From the NCBI GenBank assembly GCA_007692605.1, contig REBS01000118.1, positions 1 to 45,531 of the forward strand: 45,531 nucleotides of DNA. Direction: 5' to 3'. The notes under the pieces were generated by a model. That model had not been told where the DNA came from. It worked only from the letters and a program-made list of their open reading frames with translations, and did no database searches. The stretch is from Gemmatimonadales bacterium. Lineage in GTDB: Bacteria > Gemmatimonadota > Gemmatimonadetes > Longimicrobiales > Gaopeijiaceae. Both the position numbers and the translations under genes were made by a program. Below, piece after piece: positions 33,078 through 40,409 of this stretch (position 1 is the first letter of the stretch; every line of letters begins with the position of its first letter).

Positions 33078-33581
33078 ATGTCGGATGAACCCCGCACCCC
33101 ATCCCGATCCGTCCTCTTCGTCTGCCTCGGCAATATCTGCCGGTCGCCGCTGGCCGAGGGGGTCTTCGAACACCTCGCAGGAGACGCAGGGCTTCAGGAC
33201 GAACTGCGGATCGACTCCGCGGGAACCGGAAGCTGGCATATCGGAGATCCCCCAGACCCCCGCTCCATCGAGGTCGCCCAGCGCCACGGGGTGGAGTTGA
33301 AGAGCCGAGGCCGCCAGGTTTCGGCGAGCGATTTTCGGGAGTTCGACCTGATCCTCGCCATGGATCGCTCGAATCTTCAGGAACTTCAGCAGATTCGAGA
33401 CGAACTGACCGAAGACGAGGCGACCGCCGAGCTCCGCCTCTTCCGGGAATTCGACCCCGAGGCCCATGGCGACCTCGAGGTGCCGGATCCATACTTCGGC
33501 GGGCCCGGAGGCTTCGACACCGTGTACGCGATGGTGCTTCGGGGGTGCCGCGAACTCCTCACGGAATTCGAGCGCGACTGA
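33078..33581 (+). CDS. Low-molecular-weight protein-tyrosine-phosphatase family protein
   Basis: 167 residues with the CX5R loop CLGNICR (C16 to R22) at the N-terminus and the general acid D137 in DPYF, so fully catalytic. Besides phosphotyrosine, mammalian LMW-PTP-A is known to act as a ribulosamine-5-phosphatase, and bacterial family members often sit next to fructosamine-kinase-family genes as here: the next gene begins two bases after this stop. A role in clearing glycated proteins is therefore as plausible as tyrosine dephosphorylation. CGGAGG precedes ATG 33078 by 7 bases. Transcription is divergent from the helicase; 122 bases separate them. The family call is firm, the substrate inferred. 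Confidence 0.92.
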   Translation: MSDEPRTPSRSVLFVCLGNICRSPLAEGVFEHLAGDAGLQDELRIDSAGTGSWHIGDPPDPRSIEVAQRHGVELKSRGRQVSASDFREFDLILAMDRSNLQELQQIRDELTEDEATAELRLFREFDPEAHGDLEVPDPYFGGPGGFDTVYAMVLRGCRELLTEFERD

Positions 33582-33583
33582 GG

Positions 33584-34549
33584 GTGGCCTCCCCGAACCC
33601 GGTCCCGGAAGCGGTCCTGAGAGAGGTCGTGGAGACGCTCGGCTGGCCCCCCGACGCCCGCATCGAGGCCGAGCGCCTCGGCGGCGGCTGCATCCACCCG
33701 GCGGTCGCGCTCCACCACACCGACCGGCCCCACACCGACCGGCCCGGCGATCCCCCCGCCCGCGCCTTTCTCAAGTGGGACGATTCCCCGCAGCCCGAAG
33801 GCGCCAGCTTCGGCCACGAGGCGCGAGGCCTCGAGGTGCTGGCGGAGCGGGGCGGCCCCATCATCCCGGAGGTGCTCGGGTCATCGGACGGAACGCACGG
33901 GTCGCCCGGATGGCTCCTCCTGGAGTTTCTCGCACCGCGCCCGCCGTCGTGCAAGGATCACGTCGACCTGGGGCATGCACTCGCCCGACTGCACCGCCCG
34001 CTCGAACCCGAGGTTCTCTCCGGACTCGACACCGCCGAGGGCTGGATCGCGACTCTTCCCCAGGACAACCGACCCCGGTCCTCGTGGGGCACCTTCTGGC
34101 AGGAGGCCCGGCTCGCCCCGCAGATCCGGCGCGCCGCTCCCCTCCTCTCGGCGGGAGGCATTGAGGCCCTCGACACCGTCGCGGAGCGGACCCCCGACCT
34201 GCTCGACCCCGTCGTCGAATCGGCCGGCGGCGAGGGGCTTTCGCTCCTGCACGGTGACCTCTGGAGCGGGAACATGCTCTACTCGACGCGGGGCCCGGCC
34301 CTGGTCGATCCGGCGGTGTATCGAGGTCACCGCGAGGTCGATCTGGCGATGATGGAGCTCTTCGGTGGCTTTTCCGCCGAGGTCATCGCAGCATACGAGG
34401 ATCACGCCCCGCTGCGCCCCGGGTACCGGGAGCTGCGTCGCCCACTCTACCAGCTGTATCCGCTGCTGGTCCACGTGAACCTGTTCGGAACAGGGTACGT
34501 GGCGCGAACCGAGTCCACCGCCCGGCGCGTCCTGGCGGCGCTGGGCTGA
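33584..34549 (+). CDS. Fructosamine/ribulosamine kinase family protein (protein deglycation)
   Basis: 321 residues of the fructosamine-3-kinase fold, an aminoglycoside-kinase relative. Visible: the N-lobe glycine loop GGGCIHPAVAL, the ATP lysine K64 in FLKWD, HGDLWSGN (H222-N229, with catalytic D224), the metal aspartate D241 in DPAVYRGHREVDLAM. Bacterial members usually phosphorylate ribulosamine or erythrulosamine adducts on lysine, making them unstable and so repairing the protein. GTG 33584 is used: it follows the phosphatase stop by two bases and begins just before the family start (a GTG at 33545, inside the phosphatase gene, is less likely). The N-lobe carries an in-frame 15-base tandem duplication (HTDRP twice). 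Convergent with the aminotransferase gene. Confidence 0.88.
   Translation: MASPNPVPEAVLREVVETLGWPPDARIEAERLGGGCIHPAVALHHTDRPHTDRPGDPPARAFLKWDDSPQPEGASFGHEARGLEVLAERGGPIIPEVLGSSDGTHGSPGWLLLEFLAPRPPSCKDHVDLGHALARLHRPLEPEVLSGLDTAEGWIATLPQDNRPRSSWGTFWQEARLAPQIRRAAPLLSAGGIEALDTVAERTPDLLDPVVESAGGEGLSLLHGDLWSGNMLYSTRGPALVDPAVYRGHREVDLAMMELFGGFSAEVIAAYEDHAPLRPGYRELRRPLYQLYPLLVHVNLFGTGYVARTESTARRVLAALG
33716..33745 (+). repeat. 15-base tandem duplication in the fructosamine-kinase gene
   Basis: Two exact, adjacent copies of CACACCGACCGGCCC, encoding HTDRP twice in a loop between the glycine loop and the ATP-binding lysine. The unit is a multiple of three, so gain or loss of a copy would keep the frame. 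Confidence 0.85.
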
Positions 34550-34563
34550 TGGGAGTCGCCCGA

Positions 34564-34583
34564 CGAGGTCTTCGGACGCCTCG
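34564..34583. terminator. Short UUCG-capped stem between convergent genes
   Basis: CGAGG (34564-34568) pairs with CCTCG (34579-34583) and TC with GA around a TTCG tetraloop, with a two-base bulge (CG, 34577-34578). It lies between the stops of the kinase and the aminotransferase. No T-tract on either strand, so this is a weak candidate. Confidence 0.25.
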
Positions 34584-34601
34584 AAAGCCCTCCCCGACGA
34601 C

Positions 34602-35807
34602 TCAGGCCGACCCGGCCCGATGCGTCTGCACCCTCCGGATCGCCTCCTCGAGGAGATCATCGGAGGTGGCATAGCTCAGTCGGACGTAGCGGTCGTCGCC
34701 GAACGCCGCACCCGGAACGAGCGCGACCCCCACCGACTCGAGCACCGAACTGCACCAGCCCTGGGAGTCGCGGATGTCGCCGCCATAGTCTCCGTCGACC
34801 CGGATGAAGAGATAGAAGGCCCCCTCGGGGGCGATCATATCGAGGTCGGACAACCGCTCCGCGAACCGACTCAACACGAGATCCCTCCGACGCCGGAAGG
34901 CCTCGACCATACTCCCGATCTCGGCGTCGGACCGATCGCCGTCGTCCAGCGCTCGAAGCGCCGCAACCTGGGAAGGGGTCGCCGCATTCGAAGTCGAGTG
35001 GCTCTGCAGTGCCGAGAGCTTTCCGGCGATCTCGACGGGAGCCAGGGCGAAGCCGATGCGCCAGCCGGTCATCGCATACGCCTTCGAGACTCCGTCGACC
35101 ACCACGTACGATCCCACGTCATCGACGTCGAGGTCGAGAAGACCGGGGGCGGATTCTCCGGGGTCCCCGAAATAGATCCGGCGGTAGATCTCGTCGCTGA
35201 TCAGGTGCACCTCGTGATCCCGCGCCCACCGGGCCACGGCGCGAAGCTCCTCGAGCGAGTACACCGACCCCACCGGATTCGACGGAGAGCACAGAATCAG
35301 CCCCCGGGTAGCCTCGGTTCGCTCCGCTTCGAGGATCTCCGGGGTGAGCTTGAACCCGTTCTCGGCGGGACCGGACACGAAGGCCGACTTCGCACGCGCC
35401 AGAGAAACGATCTGCGGGTAGCTGGTCCAGTAGGGGGTGGCCACCATGACCTCGTCTCCGGGTCCGAAGAGCGCGGTACAGGCGTTGTAGAGCGCCTGCT
35501 TCGCCCCGCAGGTCACCACGACCTGGTCCGGACTCAACGCCCAGCCCTCGCCCCGCCCACCGCGCAGCATGCTCCCCACCACGGCCGATCGAAGCTCCGG
35601 GATCCCGGGGGCCGGGGTATATCGAGTCCTGCCGGCCCGAATCCCCTCGACGGCCGCGTCGCAGATCCACCCGGGGGTCGGAAAGTCGGGCTCGCCGGCG
35701 CTGAGATCGATAATGTCGCGTCCCTCGGCCCGGAGTTTCTTGGCCAGGGTGCTGACGGCGATCGTCGCCGACGGCCGAAGGTCTGCGATGTTGGAGCTGA
35801 AGTTCAT
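34602..35807 (-). CDS. Class I PLP aminotransferase (aspartate aminotransferase-like)
   Basis: 401 residues: DIIDLSAGEPDFPTP (31-45), YTPAPGIPELR, the substrate-side CSPSNPVGS (173-181), DEIYRRI (205-211), and PLP lysine K242 in GVSKAYAMTGWRIGFA. The layout is subgroup I-gamma (Thermus AspAT type), which takes aspartate, sometimes prephenate; the exact amino donor is uncertain. Length and motifs are normal. ATG 35807 is the only sensible start. It is a single-gene unit on the minus strand, divergent from the DsbA-fold gene with 155 bases between their starts. The upstream region holds no convincing promoter. Confidence 0.92.
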   Translation of the reverse strand: MNFSSNIADLRPSATIAVSTLAKKLRAEGRDIIDLSAGEPDFPTPGWICDAAVEGIRAGRTRYTPAPGIPELRSAVVGSMLRGGRGEGWALSPDQVVVTCGAKQALYNACTALFGPGDEVMVATPYWTSYPQIVSLARAKSAFVSGPAENGFKLTPEILEAERTEATRGLILCSPSNPVGSVYSLEELRAVARWARDHEVHLISDEIYRRIYFGDPGESAPGLLDLDVDDVGSYVVVDGVSKAYAMTGWRIGFALAPVEIAGKLSALQSHSTSNAATPSQVAALRALDDGDRSDAEIGSMVEAFRRRRDLVLSRFAERLSDLDMIAPEGAFYLFIRVDGDYGGDIRDSQGWCSSVLESVGVALVPGAAFGDDRYVRLSYATSDDLLEEAIRRVQTHRAGSA

Positions 35808-35962
35808 GAAAATACGGATCCGGAATCAGATAGGAACGGCGTGCGCGATGAGTTCGGGGCCGAGCGCTCCCCGCCCCAATATGCTCCGTCTGCTCCTCGG
35901 ACCACAAGGATACCCCGGGCCCCCGAGGCCCCCGATGGCGGTCGAAAAGAGGCTCGGCCCGC

Positions 35963-36604
35963 TTGATCCCACCCGCCCGGTCCCCGATCTTTCCCTTCCC
36001 ATCACTCGCCCCAGCCAAGGACAGATCGCTGCGAATCGCATTCGACTACGCGGATCCGGGCTCCTATCTCACGCACGCGCTCCTCGAGCGCTGGCTCGAT
36101 CCGGAGGAGCGCCGTGCGGTGGAGTGGCTTCCCCTGGAGCTTCGCCCCCCAGGTCGTCCGCTCCTCGATCCCGACGAACCCGGCTGGCGCGAAATGACCA
36201 GGCACCTGTCGGAGGAAGCCCGAGCACTCGGGATCCCCTTCGACCCGCCCCCCTTCGTCCCTCACACCCGCAAGGCGATGGAGCTGGCCCTCCACGCCCG
36301 CGACCGGGACATCTTCGAGGAGGTCCACACGGCTCTCTTCCGGGCTCGTTTCGTCGAGCAGCGGGACCTGGGCCGGATCGACGAGCTCGTTTCGATCGCC
36401 GAAGCCGAGGGACTTGACCCCGCGGAGTCTCGCACCGTTCTCGGAGTCGACCGCTTCAAGCCCGCGATCGAAGAGTATCGCGAGTCGCTTTTCGGGGAGG
36501 GCGTTCGGGGGACTCCCACCCTCATGGGGCGGGAGTCTCGGCTGGAGGGGTTCCACGGGGCCGAGAAGGTGAAGATATTCCTGAGCGAAGTCAGACGCTC
36601 CTAG
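35963..36604 (+). CDS. DsbA-fold protein lacking the CXXC motif
   Basis: 213 residues of the DsbA/FrnE or 2-hydroxychromene-2-carboxylate isomerase type thioredoxin fold. The motif that should be F-D-Y-x-C-P-W-C-Y is FDYADPGSYL, so neither active-site cysteine is present and disulfide exchange is excluded. The helical insertion (RHLSEEARALGIPFDPPPFV, KAMELALHARDRDIFEEVHT) and cis-proline loop GVRGTPTLMGRES are kept. An isomerase or glutathione-transferase-like role is possible. The start is unclear: TTG 35963 is the only usual in-frame start codon before the conserved region, preceded by AAGAGG about 10 bases away. The small unknown gene follows 19 bases later, probably in one operon. Confidence 0.75.
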   Translation: MIPPARSPIFPFPSLAPAKDRSLRIAFDYADPGSYLTHALLERWLDPEERRAVEWLPLELRPPGRPLLDPDEPGWREMTRHLSEEARALGIPFDPPPFVPHTRKAMELALHARDRDIFEEVHTALFRARFVEQRDLGRIDELVSIAEAEGLDPAESRTVLGVDRFKPAIEEYRESLFGEGVRGTPTLMGRESRLEGFHGAEKVKIFLSEVRRS

Positions 36605-36623
36605 ATCAGGCACGAGGAAGATC

Positions 36624-36926
36624 ATGGCAGGATATGTACGGAAGACCGCGATCAGTCCCGGCGAGGTCCTCGAGCGGGCCGAAGAGATTCTGCCCGAACG
36701 GATCGGACTCAGCCGCAAGAAAGCTTCGGGGCACACCGCCACCTATTCCGGCGAGGAGGGGACGGTGACGCTCGAGGCGCATCCCCACTACCATTACACC
36801 GAGGTGACCGCGAGAACCGATCGCCTGCGGACCTCGCTCATGGACTACGAGGTCCAGCGCTTCCTGAACCGGCTGCCCTACGAGCCGGAGGATCCGGCGG
36901 GACCGGGATCCGGCGACCCCTCCTGA
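36624..36926 (+). CDS. Small protein of unknown function
   Basis: 100 residues, not recognised. No signal or membrane segment. Features: an N-terminal helix (ISPGEVLERAEEILPERIGL), basic SRKKASGHTATYSGEEGTVT, a His/Tyr-rich strand (LEAHPHYHYTEVTARTDRLR), and a helix plus Pro-rich acidic tail (MDYEVQRFLNRLPYEPEDPA). It looks like a compact alpha-beta domain. GAGGAAG stands just upstream of ATG 36624, giving good support for the start. It lies 19 bases after the DsbA-fold gene and 127 bases before the helicase-like gene, so it may be transcribed with either. Confidence 0.7.
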   Translation: MAGYVRKTAISPGEVLERAEEILPERIGLSRKKASGHTATYSGEEGTVTLEAHPHYHYTEVTARTDRLRTSLMDYEVQRFLNRLPYEPEDPAGPGSGDPS

Positions 36927-37053
36927 GGGGGTCCCCGCTCCGGGTGCAGCATGGAGCGTCGCAGGCGATCGATTCACAGTACACCGGTTCCGGATTCGGG
37001 CCGGCACATTCATGGGTCTTGTTGCCATTTGAGGCAGAGGATGGGAGTGGGTT

Positions 37054-38688
37054 ATGGAATCGTTTGAGGATCTCGGGCTGAAGCCCGAGCTGATCGAGAG
37101 TCTGATCGCCGAAGGAATCGAGCGCCCGACCCATCTGCAGGAGGAGGTCATTCCGACGCTTCGTAAGGGCAATTCCGCCCTCATCCGAGGAGGGCCCGGC
37201 GCCGGCGTCCTGGTCTCGTACGGGACGGCGCTCCTCGATCGGCTCGATGCCGGTCAGGGCAGCCCCCTCGCCGTCGTGCTGGTGCCGGAGCGACCCGAGG
37301 CGGTGCGGAAGGCGAGAGCGCTCGCCCGGGCCGCGATCACGACCGGCCATCGCGTGGCGGCCCTTTCGGGGAGCTTCGCGCTCCCGGGACGGGCCGACAT
37401 TCTCTTCGCGACCCCTGCCGACCTCCTCGCGGCCACCCGGACCGCCGAGGTCAAGCTCGACGGGGTGGTCGCCTGGGTTCTGGACGGAGCCGCAGCCCTT
37501 CTCGAGGACCCGCACGCGTCGGCGGTACTCTCCGACGCTCTGGAGGCCGTGCCCACCGGAGAGGCCCAGGGGATCGTGATCGCGGAGCCGATCACGCCCG
37601 AGGTCCGGGAGTTCACGCAGAGCCATCTTCCCAGGGCCGTGCACATCCCCTCGGACGCGGCCACACCGGCCGAGCCCGAGGAAGCGCCCGTGCAGCGGGG
37701 CACGCTTCGGATCCTTGCCAGCGAGCAGGGAGCCGGCCAGGACCTGGTCGCCCTTGTCGATCGGGTTCTGGGAGATGGCGATGCCCACCATGCCCTGCTT
37801 TTCTTCCGGGGAGAGGATCGTGCGGCGGATGCCGCGGATCTGCTGGCGCTCCACGGATTCCTTTCGGGGGCGCCGGGTGAGCCGGACTTCCCCGTATGGC
37901 TCGCGGTCGACGCCATGGAGGCTCGTCGTGCCATCGACGCCGATTCGGACGAGAACCCGGTCGTGGCCGTGTCGGTGGGCTCACCGACCGATGTCGACGA
38001 GCTGGACCGCAGGCATGGAGGGTCACGCGCCGGAGGGGTGGTCCTCGCCCCCGCACGGCAGATTCCGCATCTGCGACGCCTGGGGAGCGAAGCCGGGTAC
38101 GCACTCGAGTTCCTCTCCCCTCCGACCCGCGCGTCGGAGGACGCGGCTCGGCGGATGCACGACATGGTGCGGCGGGCCGTCGAGGAGGCGGACCTGGCCC
38201 CGTATCACGGTCTCCTGCAGCCGGCCGTGCGTGAGTTCGGCTCCCCCCAGGTGAGTGCCGCCCTGGCCTGGCTCCTGCGTAGCCGCAGCAGCGGACCGAA
38301 GACGAGTGCACCCGGCACGGAGTCGGAGACCCGACCCGCTCCGGGCGCTCCGGTCCCCTTCCTGCGCCTCTTCCTCTCCATCGGGAGCCGTGACGGGGTC
38401 GGGCCCGGGGATCTGCTCGGCGCGATCACGGGTGAAGCGGGGGTCAAGGGCGACGAGGTCGGCCGCATCGACATCCGGGACACCTTTTCCCGTGTGGACG
38501 TGTCCGAGCGAGTGGCGGCCCGGGTGATCGAGGCGCTCAACGGAATCACGGTAAAGGGCCGCAGCGTTCGGGCCGACTACGATCGCTCCATCGGCCGCGA
38601 TCCCGGGACCGGAGGGAAGGAATCCGGCCCCCGTGCACCGGGTGGACGCACCGGCCGAGGACCGGGGCGGGGGGCGCGCGACCGCTGA
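37054..38688 (+). CDS. Catalytically degenerate DEAD-box helicase-like protein with DbpA RNA-binding domain
   Basis: 544 residues with the outline of a DEAD-box protein but lost chemistry. The Q motif remains (MESFEDLGLKPELIESLIAE, Q29 in PTHLQEE). Walker A is GGPGAGVL (46-53) instead of AQTGTGKT, so the nucleotide lysine is valine. The DEAD box is DGAA (144-147). PTRELA becomes VPERPEAV, and the HRIGRTGR arginine finger region becomes DRRHGGSR. The second RecA-like core is still traceable (LLFFRGEDRAADAADLLALH, LAVDAMEARRAID). Residues about 432-510 (LRLFLSIGSRDGVGPGDLLG to VKGRSVRADYDR) form a DbpA-type RNA-binding domain, followed by a Gly/Arg-rich tail. A GGGAG precedes ATG 37054 by 6 bases. 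Likely an RNA-binding scaffold without unwinding. Confidence 0.85.
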   Translation: MESFEDLGLKPELIESLIAEGIERPTHLQEEVIPTLRKGNSALIRGGPGAGVLVSYGTALLDRLDAGQGSPLAVVLVPERPEAVRKARALARAAITTGHRVAALSGSFALPGRADILFATPADLLAATRTAEVKLDGVVAWVLDGAAALLEDPHASAVLSDALEAVPTGEAQGIVIAEPITPEVREFTQSHLPRAVHIPSDAATPAEPEEAPVQRGTLRILASEQGAGQDLVALVDRVLGDGDAHHALLFFRGEDRAADAADLLALHGFLSGAPGEPDFPVWLAVDAMEARRAIDADSDENPVVAVSVGSPTDVDELDRRHGGSRAGGVVLAPARQIPHLRRLGSEAGYALEFLSPPTRASEDAARRMHDMVRRAVEEADLAPYHGLLQPAVREFGSPQVSAALAWLLRSRSSGPKTSAPGTESETRPAPGAPVPFLRLFLSIGSRDGVGPGDLLGAITGEAGVKGDEVGRIDIRDTFSRVDVSERVAARVIEALNGITVKGRSVRADYDRSIGRDPGTGGKESGPRAPGGRTGRGPGRGARDR

Positions 38689-38745
38689 CCCCGGGGGAGA
38701 GTCGCCTCCATGGCGCCTTCCCGAGCCCGCTCACCCGAAACCGAA

Positions 38746-38778
38746 AGGCCCCCCTCCCGAACGTCGGGAGGGGGGCCT
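38746..38778. terminator. Perfect 15-base-pair hairpin between convergent helicase-like and HU genes
   Basis: Arms AGGCCCCCCTCCCGA (38746-38760) and TCGGGAGGGGGGCCT (38764-38778) enclose the three-base loop ACG. The 15-base perfect stem lies between two stop codons. Read on the minus strand it is followed by TTTCGGTTT, a partial U-tract, so it probably ends the HU transcript; on the plus strand no T-tract follows. This is the strongest terminator in the window. Confidence 0.8.
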
Positions 38779-38829
38779 CGGTGCGGTCCCCCTTTCGGGA
38801 ACCGACAACCTTCAGAAAGGACGCATCGC

Positions 38830-39114
38830 TTACTTCACGGCGTCCTTCAGCCCCTTGCCGGCGCGGAAGCTCGGCGTCTTGGTGGCTGCAATCTTGATCG
38901 TCTCTCCGGTGCGGGGGTTCCGACCGGTGCGGGCCTTCCGCTTCTTGCTCTCGAACGTTCCGAATCCGGTGATCTGCACCCGGTTCCCCTTCTTGAGGGC
39001 CTTGGCGATAATCCCGGAGTCGGTGGCGAACAGGGCGTCGATGGTCCGACCGGAGTCGGCCTTCGTCATTCCCGTTTCATTCGCCAGGGCATCCACGAGT
39101 TCGGACTTGTTCAT
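38830..39114 (-). CDS. hup: HU-family DNA-binding protein
   Basis: 94 residues of the bacterial histone-like fold: [71 protein letters not shown] dimers bend and constrain DNA without strong sequence preference. Length is standard. ATG 39114 has GAGGAG 8 bases upstream. A promoter-like TTGACG-N17-TACCCT lies at 39284-39312, giving a leader of roughly 160 bases, which is long. A strong hairpin follows the stop. Transcribed alone and convergent with the helicase-like gene. Confidence 0.96.
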   Translation of the reverse strand: MNKSELVDALANETGMTKADSGRTIDALFATDSGIIAKALKKGNRVQITGFGTFESKKRKARTGRNPRTGETIKIAATKTPSFRAGKGLKDAVK

Positions 39115-39283
39115 CAGGATCACTCCTCTTGGGTGATGGTGATGGATCTGGGCAGCCCCGAAATCGTTCGGGTTCGGCCGACCCTCATCTGGACACGGAC
39201 CGAAGGGTGGAAGTCCCGGGCCGCACCATGGTGCTTCCGGCCTCTGGACAACTCCCACGGAGCGCGCCGAAAGTTGAGTCCGA

Positions 39284-39312
39284 AGGGTAAGGGCCACCCA
39301 CGAGCCCGTCAA
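39284..39312 (-). promoter_or_regulatory. Sigma-70-like promoter for hup
   Basis: Read on the minus strand: TTGACG (39312-39307), 17-base spacer, TACCCT (39289-39284). The -35 box matches five of six consensus bases; the -10 box is weak (three of six). It would start transcription near 39277, about 160 bases upstream of the HU start codon. Confidence 0.4.
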
Positions 39313-39445
39313 GAGACGAATCCGGCGGAATGTCGCTTGAATACTGGCTTTCGGGCGGTCCGAAGGGGAAACGGATGACGTCCAGGAAGGCCCCGTGTTC
39401 GATCGCACCCTCGTCCCCGGGGAACCCGCAAGACCTCCTATCTAA

Positions 39446-39474
39446 TTGCCACAAAAGGATTTAGCCCATACTAT
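39446..39474 (+). promoter_or_regulatory. Strong sigma-70-like promoter for the zinc-ribbon/RimK operon
   Basis: TTGCCA (39446-39451), exactly 17 bases, then TACTAT (39469-39474). Both boxes are close to consensus, and the spacer is ideal, in locally AT-rich DNA. A transcription start near 39481 leaves a leader of about 130 bases to the ATG at 39610, or 15 bases to a possible GTG at 39496. Confidence 0.6.
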
Positions 39475-39609
39475 GGATCCCAGGAGACGGCCCAGGTGCC
39501 GGGCACACAGAACCGCAGCGCACCTCACCGCAAGCAGGACGACGAGCGCACGAGGCCCGGACCGCATCGGGTCGGCCTGCGACCGACTCCCGCGACGTCG
39601 GAGGGATCG

Positions 39610-39828
39610 ATGACCGAGGGCCACAGAGTCTTTTCGCGCATGGAAGTGGTGCGAATCCGCGAGGAATGGGCGCGGTCCGGTGGAGCGGATTGCCCTCGTT
39701 GCGAGCAGGCGCTCCTGGTCGAGCGGATCGAACCGAACCCGCAGGTTTCCTACGTGAGACGGCGACACTGGCTCCTCTGCCCATCGTGCGGCAAGAGCGC
39801 CCTCCTGGAAACTCCGAGGGGGAGTTAG
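39610..39828 (+). CDS. Small zinc-ribbon protein
   Basis: 72 residues with two CxxC knuckles, CPRC and CPSC, 32 residues apart, forming a treble-clef or zinc-ribbon site; the rest is basic (RMEVVRIREEWARSGG, YVRRRHWLLCPSCGKS). It could bind RNA, ribosome or protein. ATG 39610 is chosen since GGAGG lies 5 bases upstream. An in-frame GTG at 39496 would add 38 residues rich in Arg, Pro and Ser that look non-coding, so I do not use it. It is the first gene after the strong promoter at 39446 and 95 bases ahead of the RimB-like protease start used here (38 bases ahead of the upstream alternative at 39867). Confidence 0.75.
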   Translation: MTEGHRVFSRMEVVRIREEWARSGGADCPRCEQALLVERIEPNPQVSYVRRRHWLLCPSCGKSALLETPRGS

Positions 39829-39923
39829 TTTCGGGGTATCGGAGTTCGTGAATTTCCGGGGTTCCCATGGCGCGGATCCCGCGAGCCCCACCGTCAGCCC
39901 TTCGGGACGCACCCGAACCGATC

Positions 39924-40409
39924 ATGAGCCAGAAACCCTCTGCTTCCCCTCCTCTTCCCCTGGTCGGCTGGAGGGAATGGGTCGCCCTGCCCGACCTGGG
40001 CCTCGAGGGGATCAAGGCGAAGGTCGACACCGGCGCTCGGACCTCGTCGCTGCACGCAACCGACCTCCGTGTCGCCCGCCGGGACGACCGGGATGTCGTC
40101 GAGTTCACCGTGTACCCCCACCAGCGTTCACGGGCCGATCCCATCCGCGTCACGGCCCCCCTCGTCGATGAACGAGATGTGCGGTCCTCGTCGGGGGAAT
40201 CCCAACGCAGACCCGTGATCGTGACACCGATCCAGATCGGAGAATCGACCTTCCCTGTCGAATTCACCCTCACCCGGCGCGACCGGATGGGATTCCGCAT
40301 GCTGATCGGTCGCACCGCTCTCCACCGCCGCTTCCTCGTGGATGTCGGCCGTTCCTACCTCCAGAATCCTCGACCGGACACGCCGGATCGAACGGAGCCC
40401 AGCCCATGA
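39924..40409 (+). CDS. rimB: RimB-like retropepsin-fold (ATP-dependent zinc protease family) protein
   Basis: 161 residues of the family annotated as ATP-dependent zinc protease, whose sequence looks like a retropepsin: [17 protein letters not shown] carries the D-T-G-A motif (D35), then [22 protein letters not shown]-like and [29 protein letters not shown]. In Pseudomonas a related gene is part of the rimABK operon, encoding RimB next to RimK. ATG 39924 begins the MSQKPS start; an ATG at 39867 would add 19 residues and has GGGG upstream, so the start is uncertain. The stop overlaps the RimK start (ATGA). Whether it is truly a protease is not settled. Confidence 0.83.
   Translation: MSQKPSASPPLPLVGWREWVALPDLGLEGIKAKVDTGARTSSLHATDLRVARRDDRDVVEFTVYPHQRSRADPIRVTAPLVDERDVRSSSGESQRRPVIVTPIQIGESTFPVEFTLTRRDRMGFRMLIGRTALHRRFLVDVGRSYLQNPRPDTPDRTEPSP

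Larger units (their letters stand above)
39115..39609. other. 495-base region between HU and the zinc-ribbon gene
   Basis: Holds the HU leader and promoter (minus) and the promoter and leader of the zinc-ribbon gene (plus). Apart from those, there is a small palindrome GCACCATGGTGC near 39225. The open frames here have no plausible protein character (Ser/Pro/Arg-rich with no ribosome site), so no further gene is called. The long leaders on both sides could hold regulation. Confidence 0.5.

Noticed and set aside
33545-33583. GTG at 33545 as the start of the fructosamine-kinase-like gene
   Set aside because: It would overlap the phosphatase by 37 bases and add residues not in the family; GTG 33584 fits better.
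39185-39454. 89-codon minus-strand frame in the HU upstream region
   Set aside because: Ser/Pro/Gly-rich, no ribosome site, and it covers the HU promoter.
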